This document shows positions 49,091 through 63,382 of a stretch of DNA of 64,000 bases, one piece after another. The DNA is from Centropus unirufus. Taxonomy: Eukaryota; Chordata; Aves; Cuculiformes; Centropidae. The position numbers and the translations under genes are program-made. The stretch's first letter is position 1. The number at the start of each line of letters is the position of its first letter. The stretch lies in NCBI GenBank assembly GCA_013397695.1, contig VYZI01000057.1, positions 1,974,376-2,038,375 on the forward strand, read 5' to 3'. The notes beneath the pieces are model-generated. The model did not search any database. It was not told the origin of the DNA and was given only the letters and a program-made list of their open reading frames with translations.

Positions 49091-52000
49091 GTTTAGACCT
49101 ACCTTTAGCCAATCAGATCAAACATCTCGAAGAAGGTTTTGAATTACTAGATGCATCAAGAGCATAGCTACATAAATTTGGGATTTCTGCCCATCTGCTA
49201 GGGTTGGGGCAACACTAGGAGGACACCTTTTATTTAGAAATGTTATGGAAGGTTTCTTTCTGAAAGTTCACCTTTTTTCCCCTAAATTTTTCTTCTAAAG
49301 GTCAGAGAAACAGGCGTCCTTGTGGAACAGACTTTTCTAGCACAGTCCCTTTCCTCCTTCCCCACCTATTTCACAAGAAAGAACTGACTTCTGCTGAACT
49401 TCTACACTTGAAAAGGTCTGCCATACTTTTCTATACATATAAAAGGAACCAGGACAATTGAAAAAAGACCTTTGTTATTATAACTACACAGTCTTAATGA
49501 CAATCAAGTGGTTTAAAGAAGCCTTGCAATGTGAATGTTGTATAATCCCATCAGGCTGATTGCAATACTCTGTACAGTACAGTCAGGGTTAGAGCGCTGA
49601 ATACAGTGCTGCACAGAATGTAAAATTCAATACTGAATTGCATGTGAAATTTACACATGAACATTAAAGACCAAAATCACATTATCATTAAAGGAAAAAA
49701 AGATAAGTTTTACTACCTTTTATTATTTATTACAGTAATTGGTCAGTTTCTTAAGTCAAGCAAGGTGCAAATTACTAAATAGATGTAATCACATCATTGC
49801 CATCTTGTAGTAGTAGCTGGATATGAATTGATATATTCTTAGTCTTTAAGGAATCACTATATCTGTTTTGCAGTATTTCACCAATTAAATTTTTGCCCAT
49901 TTACCCTATAGCATGCCCATAACCAAGATCTGACAATCAACAGAACAAGAAAGAAATTATGATCCATGCTTATTTCAGCTCTTCCACATCCAAACTCTAA
50001 AGCAGTGATACTGCTTCCTATGACCCACTGCTTACACCTTCTACTTAAACCAGGATCTAATACCAACTAGAATCCAAAAAGAAAGTCAGGAGGCGACACT
50101 GTGCTTGTAGCAAAATGAATGGGAGCTGCCGAAATTGACTGGGATAAATGTTAATGAAAATAAACAAAACTAAATGAACTCCCAAACCCTAACCAAAACC
50201 AAATTTCAGTTCTGCTTCTAATAAGGATTAGACTATTTGTGGACTGTTAACAAGCCCAACTGGCAGAGAGAACATTTGGTATTAATTTGAAATCTTCAGG
50301 AAACACACAATCCACACTTCCCCTTGGCAGTCAGTTTCAAAGGTTAATCACTCTCAACATAAAAATCTGTGTCTTATTTCTAATTTGAGTTTATGCATCT
50401 TCTGTTTCCAGCTATTACTTCTTGTTAGGATTCTTCTATTAGATTAAAATAGCCTATTAGTACATTTTCTCAAGCCTATCAATCTTGTTCTGTGGCACTT
50501 TTCCATATTGTCTTCAGTTTGTTATACCATTAAATATCAATATCTGATTGTGGGGTGCAGCAGATATCTCAGTATCAACATTGTTCTTATGGAAGAATAA
50601 TAGCAATAAAAACACTTATTTACTGCAGATCCACTATCCTGTGTAATAAAAATACAAAATTAAAATATCTGCAAGAGACCATCTCCTGATGCCGAGGCAG
50701 TAGCTAGTATTTCTACATTTTTTTCTGCAACCTCCCAAACCTCTGGTGGTATTGATTCCTCAAGCTTGCCTTCAAAAATTCTCCTCAATATGAAAAAAGA
50801 AAATATATTTTATGCCCATCGTGTCATGTTTGATGCATAAGAGAACATGTAAAACAATACATTCTGTCACTGCAGTTAATTTTCATGTTTGAAAATTGTA
50901 ATCCCACCTCCTCTTTCTTCTCTACCTCCCAGAATCCATTGCCTTCAAGACTTCAACATACTTTACAGTTTCCTAACCATGCTATCATTTTGTCAAGAAA
51001 TTTTCTAGACTTAATCACAAATTCCGTGAAGTATGGTACAAAGTTATAAACTATAATTAAGATAAGGTTTCATCACTACTGATGCAATAGGCAGGTCTTG
51101 TTTTCATATTATACCAATGATAAAAATCTGTGTTGTCCACCTACCTTTAAGCACAATTACCAATAATACCATGTTATTCCTTAGAGGGCTACATGTATGA
51201 CATTAAAGATAAACCCAAATGTGGCGCCCATTTAAATAAGGCTTATATAAATGTTAGAAGCATTCACCAATACCCATGTAGACTCTGTTCAGTCACAGTT
51301 CTACACATGGATGAAAAGTTATGTTTTATTTTCTTTGAAAAAGTGATGGCAGATGTGAAAGAGCGATTGGCTAATTGGCTCTGTATTTGCTATTGTCACA
51401 TCTTGTCTTGTACAAAAGCGTTATTTGCCCTAAGCAAGATGAAAGTTTAGTCTGATATGACCTTAGTCCTTGTGTAATATATTACCTCTGCTTTACATGT
51501 TCTTTGATGAAGTATGAGGCTTTATGTAGGTTATTCCCTTTGATAGCATTAGATTTGGGCCTTTTTCCATGTCTGGGCTATCTTTATATTACTACCACTA
51601 TGATCAAAAGTGGCATACCTATGAAAGCATATGACCTATGTCCTTGGAAGCACATCCAAATGCAATGCATTATTATCAAAATTCCCTGTGACAGGTCTAC
51701 TTTAGAGATATACATTTACAGTTTCCTAGGATTTCAGATTTTCTAAAGCCTATTGATGGATTTGCTACTTACAATATATATAATAGAAATCTTGAGTGGA
51801 TAAGAAATCCCACTATTTAAACATATCCTGTTATTCACTGGAAACTGCTGTAATTTAAACCTTTCCCCTAGCTTTAAAAGTAATTGAAGGAAAGATTTTT
51901 TTGCAATGTTTTTTCCATCATCTTATCTTTACTATCAGGTCAAGTACAAGGTCTGGTCTTTTAATCCTATGTCATCATTATGAATATTCATAGCAGAAAG

Positions 52001-52414
52001 ACACTACGTCTCGTATACAATTCCACAGATATAATGAACTCTCAACTGAAGTGCAACCTTTTTTAATATGTTGAGTATTTGTACTTTAGTACTAGTTTGC
52101 ACATTTCTTCACAAACACAATTCATCATTTATAAAATCCTTTCTTACATATCCTGCAGTTTAAAAAGGTTACTTTAAAAAAGAAAGACAAAAAAAACCCA
52201 AACTAACAAAATCCCCAAACAACAGATACGTACAAATTTCTTCTAAAAAAGAGCTAATAAGAAACATCATTATAACATTCTGCTGCAAACTCATAGTGAA
52301 CTGGGGTTTCTCAAGGACTATGAAGTGAGATCCTCTGTCTACACAGGCCTTCGCAAAACTAGAAAGTCTTCAAAAAAAGGAAGATGAAAGGATACATAGA
52401 CCTTGTACCAAGAA

Positions 52415-52475
52415 CTTTGGTTGGACTTGAAGACCTCCCCAAATCCTTCCAACCTGAATTATTCTAAGAATGTAT
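52415..52475 (+). mobile_element. CR1 LINE 3'-end fragment
   Basis: ACTTTGGTTGGACTTGAAGA then CCTTCCAACCTGAATTATTCTAAGA matches the CR1 3' end in sense orientation (ggttggacttgatgatct..ccttccaacctgaatgattctatga). About 60 bases remain. Confidence 0.65.
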
Positions 52476-55400
52476 AGTTACAAGCTTATAGGTCACAATG
52501 AAGATGTGCACCACCTGCTGAATCATGAATAGCACAGGGAAAAAGCGTATAAAATGATCACCACTTCTGATACAAGAGCTATGTTGCCCCAAATAAAAAT
52601 TGCTAGGTGACAGTTTTAGAATAAATAAAAGTTTTTTGAGTTGGTTCATTGCACAGCTTGTAACAACGCTGTAGGACACCTGACCACAGGATGGTTCAAG
52701 TTAGTACAAGTTCAAGGAGACCCTCAGTGTCTTCATGGAAGATAAATCCTTTGAGGATTAAAAAATACACAGAAGGCCCTCCTAGCTCAGTAACTCTCCA
52801 AGTTATGAATGGTTTGAGGCTGGGAAAGTAATGAAGTATTACTATGCACTTGCCTCAGTGTTACAGTGTCTCTCCAGCATTTGCATTTCCGCCCTTCCCA
52901 GAGTCAAGATAGCAGCCGAGATAAATGTTGATCCTGTCCCAGTACAACCTTTTCATTATATTACCTTTCTTTGTCCTTAAGCTAAGTCATTGACTTCCAG
53001 TGTTTTAGCTTGAATTTTGCTTGTAAATCGTTCTGCATACCCCTTTAATTTGTCCGCTGTAAATGAAAACACCTCCACCCCACGCTAAATCTTGACTCAG
53101 CTTTGATCTGCAAGTCAAATGTGCTTTCTTGAATCAGGTTTTACAAATCATTAGTACACTTTAATCACAATTCTAAACTTTCTTAGAGACTGCTTATCTG
53201 CAAGTATGACAGATTTTCACAGTATGCTACTTAAAGAGTACGTCTACCAGACTCCCACAGTTGTCAAGAAACAACTACTTTGGCAGAGCACAGTCTTGCT
53301 CTCAATAGAGTTCATGTCAGTCAATAACAGGAGCTGGATCAGGCCCTCCGAGTGAAACACTGCTCTCACTAATGAGAGAAAACTCAAGTTAGACCCACAG
53401 TTCTCTGCGGGTGGATAGGTCTACTGACCACAAGCAAGTTGAACTAAGCTTCTCCAGAGCACAGTGGCACAGCACCAGAATAGATGTGCTTTGACTGCCC
53501 TCAGTGTATTTCCATGCTATCTATTCGGTCTTTGAATTTATCATGAGATTATGGACAACAGAAGTAATACCATCTTGGGGCTTTTCCCTCTCTCCATGCA
53601 TTCAGCTCATGAGAAAATACTCCTATACAAGACACGTTCATAAAAAATATATATCTCATTTTAGATTTCTCATTACATCCCAACTTTATTGTGGTCATGA
53701 TGCCTACAAATTATTCCTGTCAGATGATACTTAAAACATTTTATTTAAATGGAATCCATTATTCCATTTTTCTGCTAAGTTCTATGTTTTGCAGAGCTTG
53801 TGCTGTTTGTGATTTATCTACACTGTCCTGTTTCATTGTGAGAGCAACTGCATTAGCATTTTGATCAGAGGACATAGCACAGAGGTGTCTTACTCCATGC
53901 TATATTTTAGTTGCTACACTTAACATCTACTTGAAAAGTCAATTTAATTTTCAAATTATTGCTGGAATGGATACTGAAATATTTTATGTAATTTGAACAT
54001 GATTACCAACAGGTAACTCATGTCAGCTCCAGGATCTCCTTTCAACTTCAGTTCGAGTTTTCAGCTTCAAGACTTTCAAATTCAGTCCTCCGAATATACA
54101 CAAAGTATTTAGAAGGCACTTAGCAACGTTTGAAAGGGCAAAGCACAAGTCAGAGAGTTCGATACACACATGAAGTTTCATCTTCTAGCAACACGTAGCT
54201 ATACAAACCAAGCTCTCAATAGTTGGTCTTTACACAAATACATTAATCTTGTCCTTATGTGGTTCAAATTTAGAATAAAAGTGTGTGAACAGTGACTAAG
54301 ATACTATTCAAATTAAAGTTTAAGCTGGCTATAGGATCTATCTCTAAGTTAAATCCAGTTGACACATCTGAGCAGTGAAAACAGGTTTTACTTAGTTTGC
54401 ATGAATGAGCATCACATTCTATACCATTTATCCCACTTTATTTTTTACCTTTAAGTCTGTCTGAGTCCCAGTGTGTTCTTTCCTAGCTGACTGAGGAGGA
54501 AGAAGGGACGTAAATGTAAAAAGGGGAAAAATGCAAACCAGGAAGAGGCACAACCCTGCTCTAATGGTTCCAATCTCCAGTCAAGACTTGGTTTCTGTTT
54601 GAATCCGTTCTTAAAGAGTGCAGCACTTGTTTTGCCCACAGACACATGCCTTTAAATGTCTTTGTAGGAGGATGACAAAAGCATGCTCTGTAAGCTTATA
54701 CAGAGAATAAAATTATATACTTTCTTCAGTTTGCACCATGAATTGCCATAATTTTCTGCTGAGAATCTAATTCAATCATCTTTCAGGTACCTTTTATTGA
54801 TATCCCTAAGAAGCCTATGTAACTATCTACCTTTTCTATGATGCTATATTGTAAATACAGAAAACTAAATAAAACTGAAGTACCATAGCTGCAAGCAAAG
54901 ACATAATATGAACCACTTAGAAATTTCATATACTCAGTTGTATAAAAGTCACATTAAATGCTTGGAGCAGAGTGATTTAGGTAAAGGCCTCACATCTGAC
55001 TGCTGCAGCTGGTCAGTGGTTATTGTGGAGTTTATCCTTTCAATAGATGCTTAGACACAAATGTCCAGCTATTTATAAACAAGTAATCATTATGAATACC
55101 AGGAAAATTACCAACTAAAATGAAACAACCTTTGTAGTAATCTATCTCATTTTGCCAAAGGTACCCTGGTGCACCACAACATGTTTACATGGGCATCGTA
55201 ACACACAAGAAACACAAACTTTGATCCATGTTCAACATCTAAAAACTCAGATGAACGAGCTATGAACTAATAATTGTCCTTTTAACTGTGATCTAGGATA
55301 GCATTTTTATTTTTCTGGTAGAAATGAATTTACACCACCAGCATATTAAGTTTCAGCTTAAAAAAAGATCCTCCTGTGCTATATTATCTCTAATGAATAC

Positions 55401-56859
55401 ATGTTTATTAGTCTCCGATTTATTGACATATATTCCTGCCACCATGGAGGAAGACTACCACAAAGCTACTTCAAATACAATGAAATATGTCACAGGAAAA
55501 AAGTGAATGGCTAGATATAAAAAACGTATATAAAGTCATATTAATACTCTATTTTTTACTTCAGAAGACAAAAGTAGTTCATTTTTCCTCTGCTTGGTGA
55601 TGCTTTATAATCAGGTTTGTCCAGAATAAATACTTTTCCACTCACACAGATGAAACAGTATATGAAACAAGAGGAAGTGCTCCTGATACTTGAGGGCTGA
55701 GAATTAGAAGCAAAAAATTCTAATAGCAACAGTTCCTGGCTCTCAATGTCATAAAGGAAAACTCAAGAATTAGTGATGATGAAGATTTTCTGTAGTCCCT
55801 TGCCTGGTAGAAAAGGGATCTGTGGATCATAGCTGAATTAATAATGAAAAAAAATAAAGCTCCATTTTTCATAAATCTTAAAGTGCTAGACAGATAGCAT
55901 TTTCTTCCTTTATTTGCAACATCAGCAAGGTAGCCAAACCTTTTAAATGAAAAATTGACCCTGTAAAAGCAAACATTACTCCTAATCATATCCTTCTTAC
56001 ACTTTCGGGTCTGGAAGAAGGACTATTTTAGCACAGTAGATTTCCAACAAGCACACTTAACAAAGAGAGCAAGTTACGAGTGAGCACTGCAGAAAAATCT
56101 GAAAAGTTTTTTCATCTGATTTTTTTTTTTGTTTGAAATTATTCTTCCCATTGTAGTCATTGGACTATTTTTACAATATTTAATAAAACAAAACTGGTTT
56201 TAGGTTTTTGGCAGAACTTTTGCATCACAGGACATTAATAACACACGGATTCAATTTAAACTATCATGCTAATACAGTCATTTGCAAATCCGTGGTTTTG
56301 AGATCTTGACAAGAGTACATATCGTGAAAGCAACTCATGATGGATCTAAATACAAGGGAAAAACAAAGCTGACTTATAAGAGGGATGGAAAAAAGCTTTT
56401 TTGTTGCTAACTGTTCTATCAATAATGAAAATTATTTTTAGAAAATTAATACAACTCATGTCACCCATTATGGGGAATAAGAAACAGATAGTAAAAGAAG
56501 AAGCAGGTAAAGCCTTCGATAATCTTAATTAAGTACATATTCAGTCTTTTTAACATTATATAGTATATGAGAGATAACAAGAAAAGCTACAACTCTCACC
56601 AAATGAACAGTGAAGACACGATGACATTACAGCTGCTCATTATAAGATGATGTTCTATCTGTTGCCCAACAATAAAAAAGTAGACCCCTAAAAATCCCAT
56701 TTAATTTGTCAGCACTAGTAAATCCTTCAAACCAGTCAGGTAGACAAGATCAGCTATAATACAACTAGAAATATTAAATATTTTCATGCAGGACACTGCT
56801 TATTGTTCAGCACAGAAAGACAAATGGTGTGTTAATTAAACCTGCACTACCTTAAGTTA

Positions 56860-56910
56860 TAGCTTAAATGCTTAAACTAGCTTAAAATGCTTAAGTTAGC
56901 TTAAAATGCT
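56860..56910. repeat. Three-copy tandem repeat, unit 18-19 bp
   Basis: TAGCTTAAATGCTTAAAC, TAGCTTAAAATGCTTAAGT and a partial TAGCTTAAAATGCT. Short local tandem expansion. Confidence 0.88.
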
Positions 56911-59399
56911 CTCACATTCAGTAATGGGAGATCACTTTGATGAAAGCAATTGTTCATGAATACTTGAGAAATAAATTGCCAGTGCTAAGATAGTTACTTT
57001 AAACAGTAATTATAATAAAATAGATTCTCTTTCAGAGGCAGTTACAATGCAGTCCCCTGTATGGCTTGTAAATAATTGCCAGCTTCACTGAAAAGATTCT
57101 AATATTTCTATTACAGCAGATAGTGACCAGGTTATTACTAAACACCTCTTCGTTAGTTTCAGAACACGCGTAAGCTTAATCACTTTTTTTTTTTTTTAAT
57201 TTGTCTAGGCTGGAAGCTCCCTATAGATGAAAATTACTGGGATAAAATCTCTATTAGATGAATTAACAGAGTGGTTTTGTTCCAATAATTTATTTTAATG
57301 GTCATTAACGCATATATTTTCCTAGAATTTCTAACTGATTTCTGTTCTCCACCATTTAGATATATCCTTTGGAGGGGTTGGGGGGAAGAGAGAACTACAT
57401 TTACCGGAATATGAGAGCTACAAAATGGATTAGCAAGTCCCAGGTAGTGAGGCCTCACTCTGCAATTGCTTATAGTATAGCATAAAATGTTGTATACGAT
57501 CATAGTGATATGTGATTAAGGCTGACCAAGTAGAGGATGACATGCCGGCAGGGACAACTAAAGAACATTTATCGTGCAGAATTAGGGCTCTTTTTCAGAG
57601 ATGGGAGAAATCCCATGGAGCACTTGCATTTTGCACATCAGGTTTCTATAAGAACAAACTTCACACCACTGTCATGAAAAATAAAGAACTAATCTATCCA
57701 AACCTTAGTTTTATAACTTTAGTGATTGCCTTTTTTGATGTTATGAAAAATAAACATAGCATATGCTATTTATTACTCTTAATATTCGTCTGATGACTGA
57801 AATATATTTTCTCATACTGAGAAAAAATTAAGAAATTTCTGATTTATTAATTGGTACATTTTAAATTGCAACTATTTCTCAAGGTAATGCATAGAACTGC
57901 ACCTCATTATTTTGAATATAACTTGTCAAAGGGCCAAGGTCTCGCCACTCTCCTATGAGGATACTGTCACTTCATATTGTGCACTTGAATTTATAGAAGC
58001 AGTAACTCAAGTGAGCCAATGTTTCAATTACAGGGTATTATATGAGTATCAAAGTACTTTTTCTGTTCTCTCAGTTATTGAGGTTTCAGTCTCAATGGAT
58101 CTGTGACTTGCTCTACATTGCACTTCCTCTTCTCATATTATAAGTTATATTCTTCAAAGTCAAAGTTCCATGTGAGCCAAGTATTTCTAGGTCACTGAAA
58201 TAACTGGGATAAAACGCATGTGGTATAGGACAGTTTTACTTGACATAATCGGTTCAAGTCAGGCAAGTCAACAGTATCTGTTCAAAAGGAAATCTATTCA
58301 TGTATGCTCCCAGAGCTCATAAAGGCAACCTAGACCTAATCAATCTTTATGTCTGTGCCTTTCAATCACAGCATAGAAACGTAATAATAATTTCTTAGTA
58401 GATACTCTGCACAACATTTAACCTTTGCATTCTGCTATAGCAGAGCAGATCAACCGAAAACATACGTTCTGTCTTCCCCTCGCCTTCAAAAATAAAGTTA
58501 AGATCGCATAAGGAAAGTGACACCTGCTTTACTGAGATTTTCAGTTTTGTGGTAGTCACGAAGATACTGTGCTCACCAAGTCAGTCATATTTTGATGTAG
58601 AAAATTGACCAGCCTAGCAAAACATGTCATCTTACTTCACATCTGTTATCTTATCCTTACCTACCCATGATTTTTCTGCTCAAGTTGCAAATCTCTTCCA
58701 CTTCCGAACAATGACTGAAAATGATGCAGCATAAAAAACACATGGTTCCTAAACATTTAGGCAAGACAAAGTTTACCAGATGTACAGTCTTTCTTCTCAT
58801 AGTCACTGTTTCCTCCTATTCATCTATTTACAGGAGCAGAATCCCTAACTTAATGCTGAATAAAAATGGAGTGACTATTTGGCTTGCTTAAGAAATTTTA
58901 AACAGAAGCCAGGAGAAGATGTTATTGTAACAGGTCAGGCAAAACCATTATAATGGCAGCCTTTTGTCCTAGGGTTCATTTATACTGGTTTCTCCAGCAT
59001 AAATAAAAACACTTTAAATCAACCTAAAAGCACCTCTCACTTGTTTTCCATTTAAGAACTCACCCACCCTAAAAGGTATTTCTATCTGATCTGTCTTCTT
59101 AACATCACTCTGAATAGTGCACGAAAAAAAAAGCTGTATGTTCTCTGTAACCAGGAAAAAACTATTGAAAGTCTGAGGGTACTTTACTCTTTTAGATAAT
59201 GCCATGTTTTCTCATTTTTTTTATCTGTGCTCATGAAAATAAGTCCTTTTGTCATTTTTCTCTTGAAATTTTGCACTTCAACCCATATGGAGTTCACTCT
59301 GTATGTTCAACTACATGCTTGTACTGTACAGACCCCAGTAATAAAATATCCTCATGGAAACCATTTTAAACCTTCTGCTAAATAGCAATACATATCAAC

Positions 59400-59417
59400 A
59401 AAAAAAAAAAAAAAAAA
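59400..59417. repeat. A18 homopolymer
   Basis: Uninterrupted A run on the plus strand with no recognisable retroposon body before it. Confidence 0.9.
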
Positions 59418-62400
59418 GAATTAGTATCATCTGGTTGTCCTGAATGTGGTAGTCTGTCATCTTGATGAAGCGGCCACGGGGGTTTCTGGTAGTGAAATGT
59501 GTGTCCAGAAAAACAGTACAATAAGAATAGAGTGAAAAAGTACAGGTCAGACAAGTCATTAACGGTCAAGCGTCCATGTATAGGAGAGTAAGATTAAGTG
59601 CAACATAGCCACTTTTCTTTGTTTTACCTCTTTTTGCTCTTCTATGTTTAACTTTATGATTTTTTCAACAAAGATGTGGGGAATTCTTATTTTTAAAATA
59701 TGCTCTTATATAGCTAGATTAAATAGTATTGAGTGGATGTTTTTAGAAATTGACTCTGTTTCAGAATAAAATTCTGAGACTAAAACTTTTTCAAATCACT
59801 GTCATGGAGTCAAACAGCAACACAAAATGTTAAAGAACCCTCATCAATTAACCAAGATCCAAAAAAAAAAACCCCAAACCTAAAAGTAATTTTCCCAGCA
59901 AACTCTGATTACCATTTTTTAACTCTACTTAAGTTACCAGCTGTTAGATTAAGAAGTCTTGTAATTATTCTGGTATCCTCTGCAGATTACATAAATTTAT
60001 AATAGACTGCAAATAATGAATTAAAATTATGAAGCAAAGAATGACTGCATGTTGTATTTTTTTCTTAATCTGAACACTACTTTAAAAACTGCTTCAGATC
60101 AAAACATTATACTCATTCTTTTGATTTTCATTCATGCATTATGGACACCGGGATATAATTATAGAGCTGTGACCATTTTTAAACCTTACAATTCTAAGCT
60201 ACAATTTTGTCACTAAACAGATTTATTTTCTTTAGCTACCTTATCTTTTGTTTCACCGTTAAGCACTTTTCATGCTAAATTTACATTTTGCCCCCTTAAT
60301 TTAAGTTCCATTCATCTTTCCCACCATATGAGCTGCAGTGATTTCTTGTAAGAAACTGTTTATCCTATAGTTGTGTGTACTACTGAGGTTCCATGACATT
60401 TATGGGATAAATTAACTCAGAGGGATCTAATAAAAAACCTTGACCGTAAAACCTCTTTGTTATCCAAGATCTTTTCATAGAGAGTGCAGAAACACATCAT
60501 AACCATTCCTTTTGGGTATCAGCAATTTTCATATGCATAAGAGCAAGAGAAATGTTTTGGGTAAGAGATCCATGCCAAATAAGGTATTTTCAGGTACTAA
60601 ACAAGCTTAATTACAAAGTCAGCTAGAATTTGACGTTTACCACGAATACTGGACGGCTGTCCTAAAAAAAAAAAAAAAATATCTTATTTGTACAATGGCA
60701 GTTCTTTTCATGTTTCTATCAATCTACACCCTTATCAGTCAGCACACCCCCTCACTGTGCTCTGGTAACAGGCCTCTTCATGCTTCACAGTTATTTATGG
60801 CATCTCATCTTCATTTCAATGTGAATCTCCTGTTTTCTCACGTACATTTTTATTCTTCTCCCCAAATCTTTCACTTGTTTCTCTTCATCTACTGTCCTTA
60901 ACCTTTGCTTAACTTCTCTCCAAGTTTTTTCTAGTATTAATTGAATTCTGCTTCGTGAGATCATCTGTCAAGGCTTTACTTCTATTTGTTTCTAAGTGCA
61001 GCAACCCTCTTTGACAGCTATATTGTTTTATCACCTAACCATTGTCTTGTTTTGCCCTCTCCTTGAATATATGAACTTCTATGGATTGCACTTCTGCTCT
61101 GGTGTTGTGGCACCCTTGATTTTTTTTTTCTTCAGTAAGTATTTGCAAATCTTAAGTACATTATCTGTTATTTTCCATCACATTCTTTAGGAGCAATCAG
61201 TCACTGCCTCCACTTGCATCTAGGCACAGGGTAAGGAAACAGACATAAGGAACATTAGACATTCTATTACTGCAGGATTACAATGTTACTTCCAATATCA
61301 GTTGCAATCACACCAAACTTCTAGGAATTAAAATAGTTATAGGTTGTTCACATGGCCCAAACGCTGCTTCTGCTCTGCAATCACAACAGACGTTCGATAG
61401 TTGAATGGACATGGCAAAGGGAAAAAGTCCATTTAGGATTTGCAAGTATCAGCTAAATACTCATGAGTAACTACCATTCCCTGAAGTGCTCATTTACATC
61501 ATAACTCCACATTTCCTCAGAGGGAAAAGGAAACATTACAAGAAGGCAACTTTATCAACTGGCAATGTTGTGACCATGAAACCAGCATTCTACTGCACAG
61601 TTAAATCATCCCCATATATACTTGGCTAACCTGTGTCACAAAACGTACAATTTTGCCTCATAATGTCTTTCCTCAGTTTCAGTAGACTGTCTGAACTGTT
61701 CCACCTTTGCTTTCCCTTTTCCTTAAGTTTAAAAGGAGAGGAAAAAGATAATTGCCTTTCAAGTTCAGCAGCAAAGTTGCTCTTTCATTCACCTACCCAA
61801 GTCCTGTCTTGCTGATTCTCTGGTATTTTTGGCTTTTCTTTTTTGTTGTTCAAACATGTTATGCCCAGAAACCCACTGTTGTGACTAAGAGGAGGTAATT
61901 ACCTTCACTGCCAAATCACTGAGACACCTAGAGGTGCCCAGGGCAGAAATCGCTGCCAGACCATGTTTTGTGTATACATACAACCCCTGATTCCTACACA
62001 ACCTAAACATGAACATGAATTTAATTAGGCACAATGCGACTATAAGTAATTGTGGTGGACTTAAACCATCATTCCCTTTCATTGCAGATGTTCTAACTAA
62101 ACATCCCAATAAGAACTAGACAAAGTAGTTTCTACTTCAGAACACAGCCATGAGGTCTTTCACTATGATATTATTAGTTATGTCTTGTGTAAGTAAGTTA
62201 TGTCTAGTAACTCAGGGAAAATATTTGCACCTTGCTTGCTATACGTGAATGTATTAAAACATGGGAGGGGAATTCGATCAAATTTACCTCCTTTACACAT
62301 CTATTAGATGACTGAATTTCTGTTGAGATATAGAGTAAAAATATCTCTCAAGCCTTACAATGAGGACAAAACAAATTACACTGAAGATGTGCCAGGGTAT

Positions 62401-63360
62401 AAATCTCAATTTATTAATAATATACTTCTAACTCACTTCAGGAGATCAATTTCCCTCATTTTTAGAAAGGAATAACTTCATATATGGTAATATTAATATT
62501 TGCACAGGATTAACAATTTAGGGTGATTCCACTACCCTTAGTCATGTTGAATACTTTGTATTGCAAGTCATCTGAGTCACTATATGTACAGAAAATTACT
62601 ACCCAACAGCAGAGAGAATTGCAGAACTGGGATCTGAATTTTAATAAAAACAAAATTTGAAAAAAAAAAAAATAAAGAGAGAGAAAGCAAGAAAGTTTTA
62701 TTGTTTAATTACTACTGGGAATACTAATATAAGAAAATGGTAATAGTGTTTCTTGTTGTTTTGTTAGATATCATCAATTCAACAAGCACTGAATTGTTGC
62801 CTTTGCACTAAGCCCTAACAAAACTGACTGAACCTTTATTGATGAGAAATTACACATCTATTTCCTATCACATGACAAAGAGAAGTCGTGACCTGTAATC
62901 CTGGAGGTAAATTTACCACCAAAGGAGAAGCAACATTTTCTCTGCAATAGGGGCAGAAGGAATAGACTTGATGTAGGAGGTTCAATAACGTTTGTACTGT
63001 AGGTTTTGTTTTTCAAGCTCGAGTTAAATGTATTTATGTAAGGTTGAGCTGTCAAACTAGGTGGTTCTCCTTCCTCAGTTCTTTGCTTTTGTTACTTGCA
63101 GAAGAACTAAATGATAGTTCTCAACTGTTACTTGCATAACAAACTTTAATGAGACTGAAGAAATATTATTAGCTAGCACGACAGTTATAACTGGAAAGTG
63201 GTACACCTTAACTGAAAAAAACCTCTCTTATAATCATGTTATATAGAACATTCCTTGATAAGGGCATAATGAAATGCCACATCATTAGCTGGGTGCCCTG
63301 CAACAATCCCTAAGACTTCTGTTAAAAGATCTGCAACATTTTGGTAGGAAACAAGGTGGC

Positions 63361-63382
63361 CACATTTGTGAACACAAATGTG
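63361..63382. repeat. Perfect 10-bp inverted repeat
   Basis: CACATTTGTG-AA-CACAAATGTG, arms identical over 10 bases with a two-base spacer. Could be a dimeric protein-binding site or chance. Confidence 0.85.

Noticed and set aside
59378..59569. 63-codon minus-strand frame with HYQKPPWPLHQDDRLPHSG next to an A18 run, considered as a processed pseudogene
   Set aside because: The A run is at the wrong end for a minus-strand retrocopy and I do not recognise the peptide.
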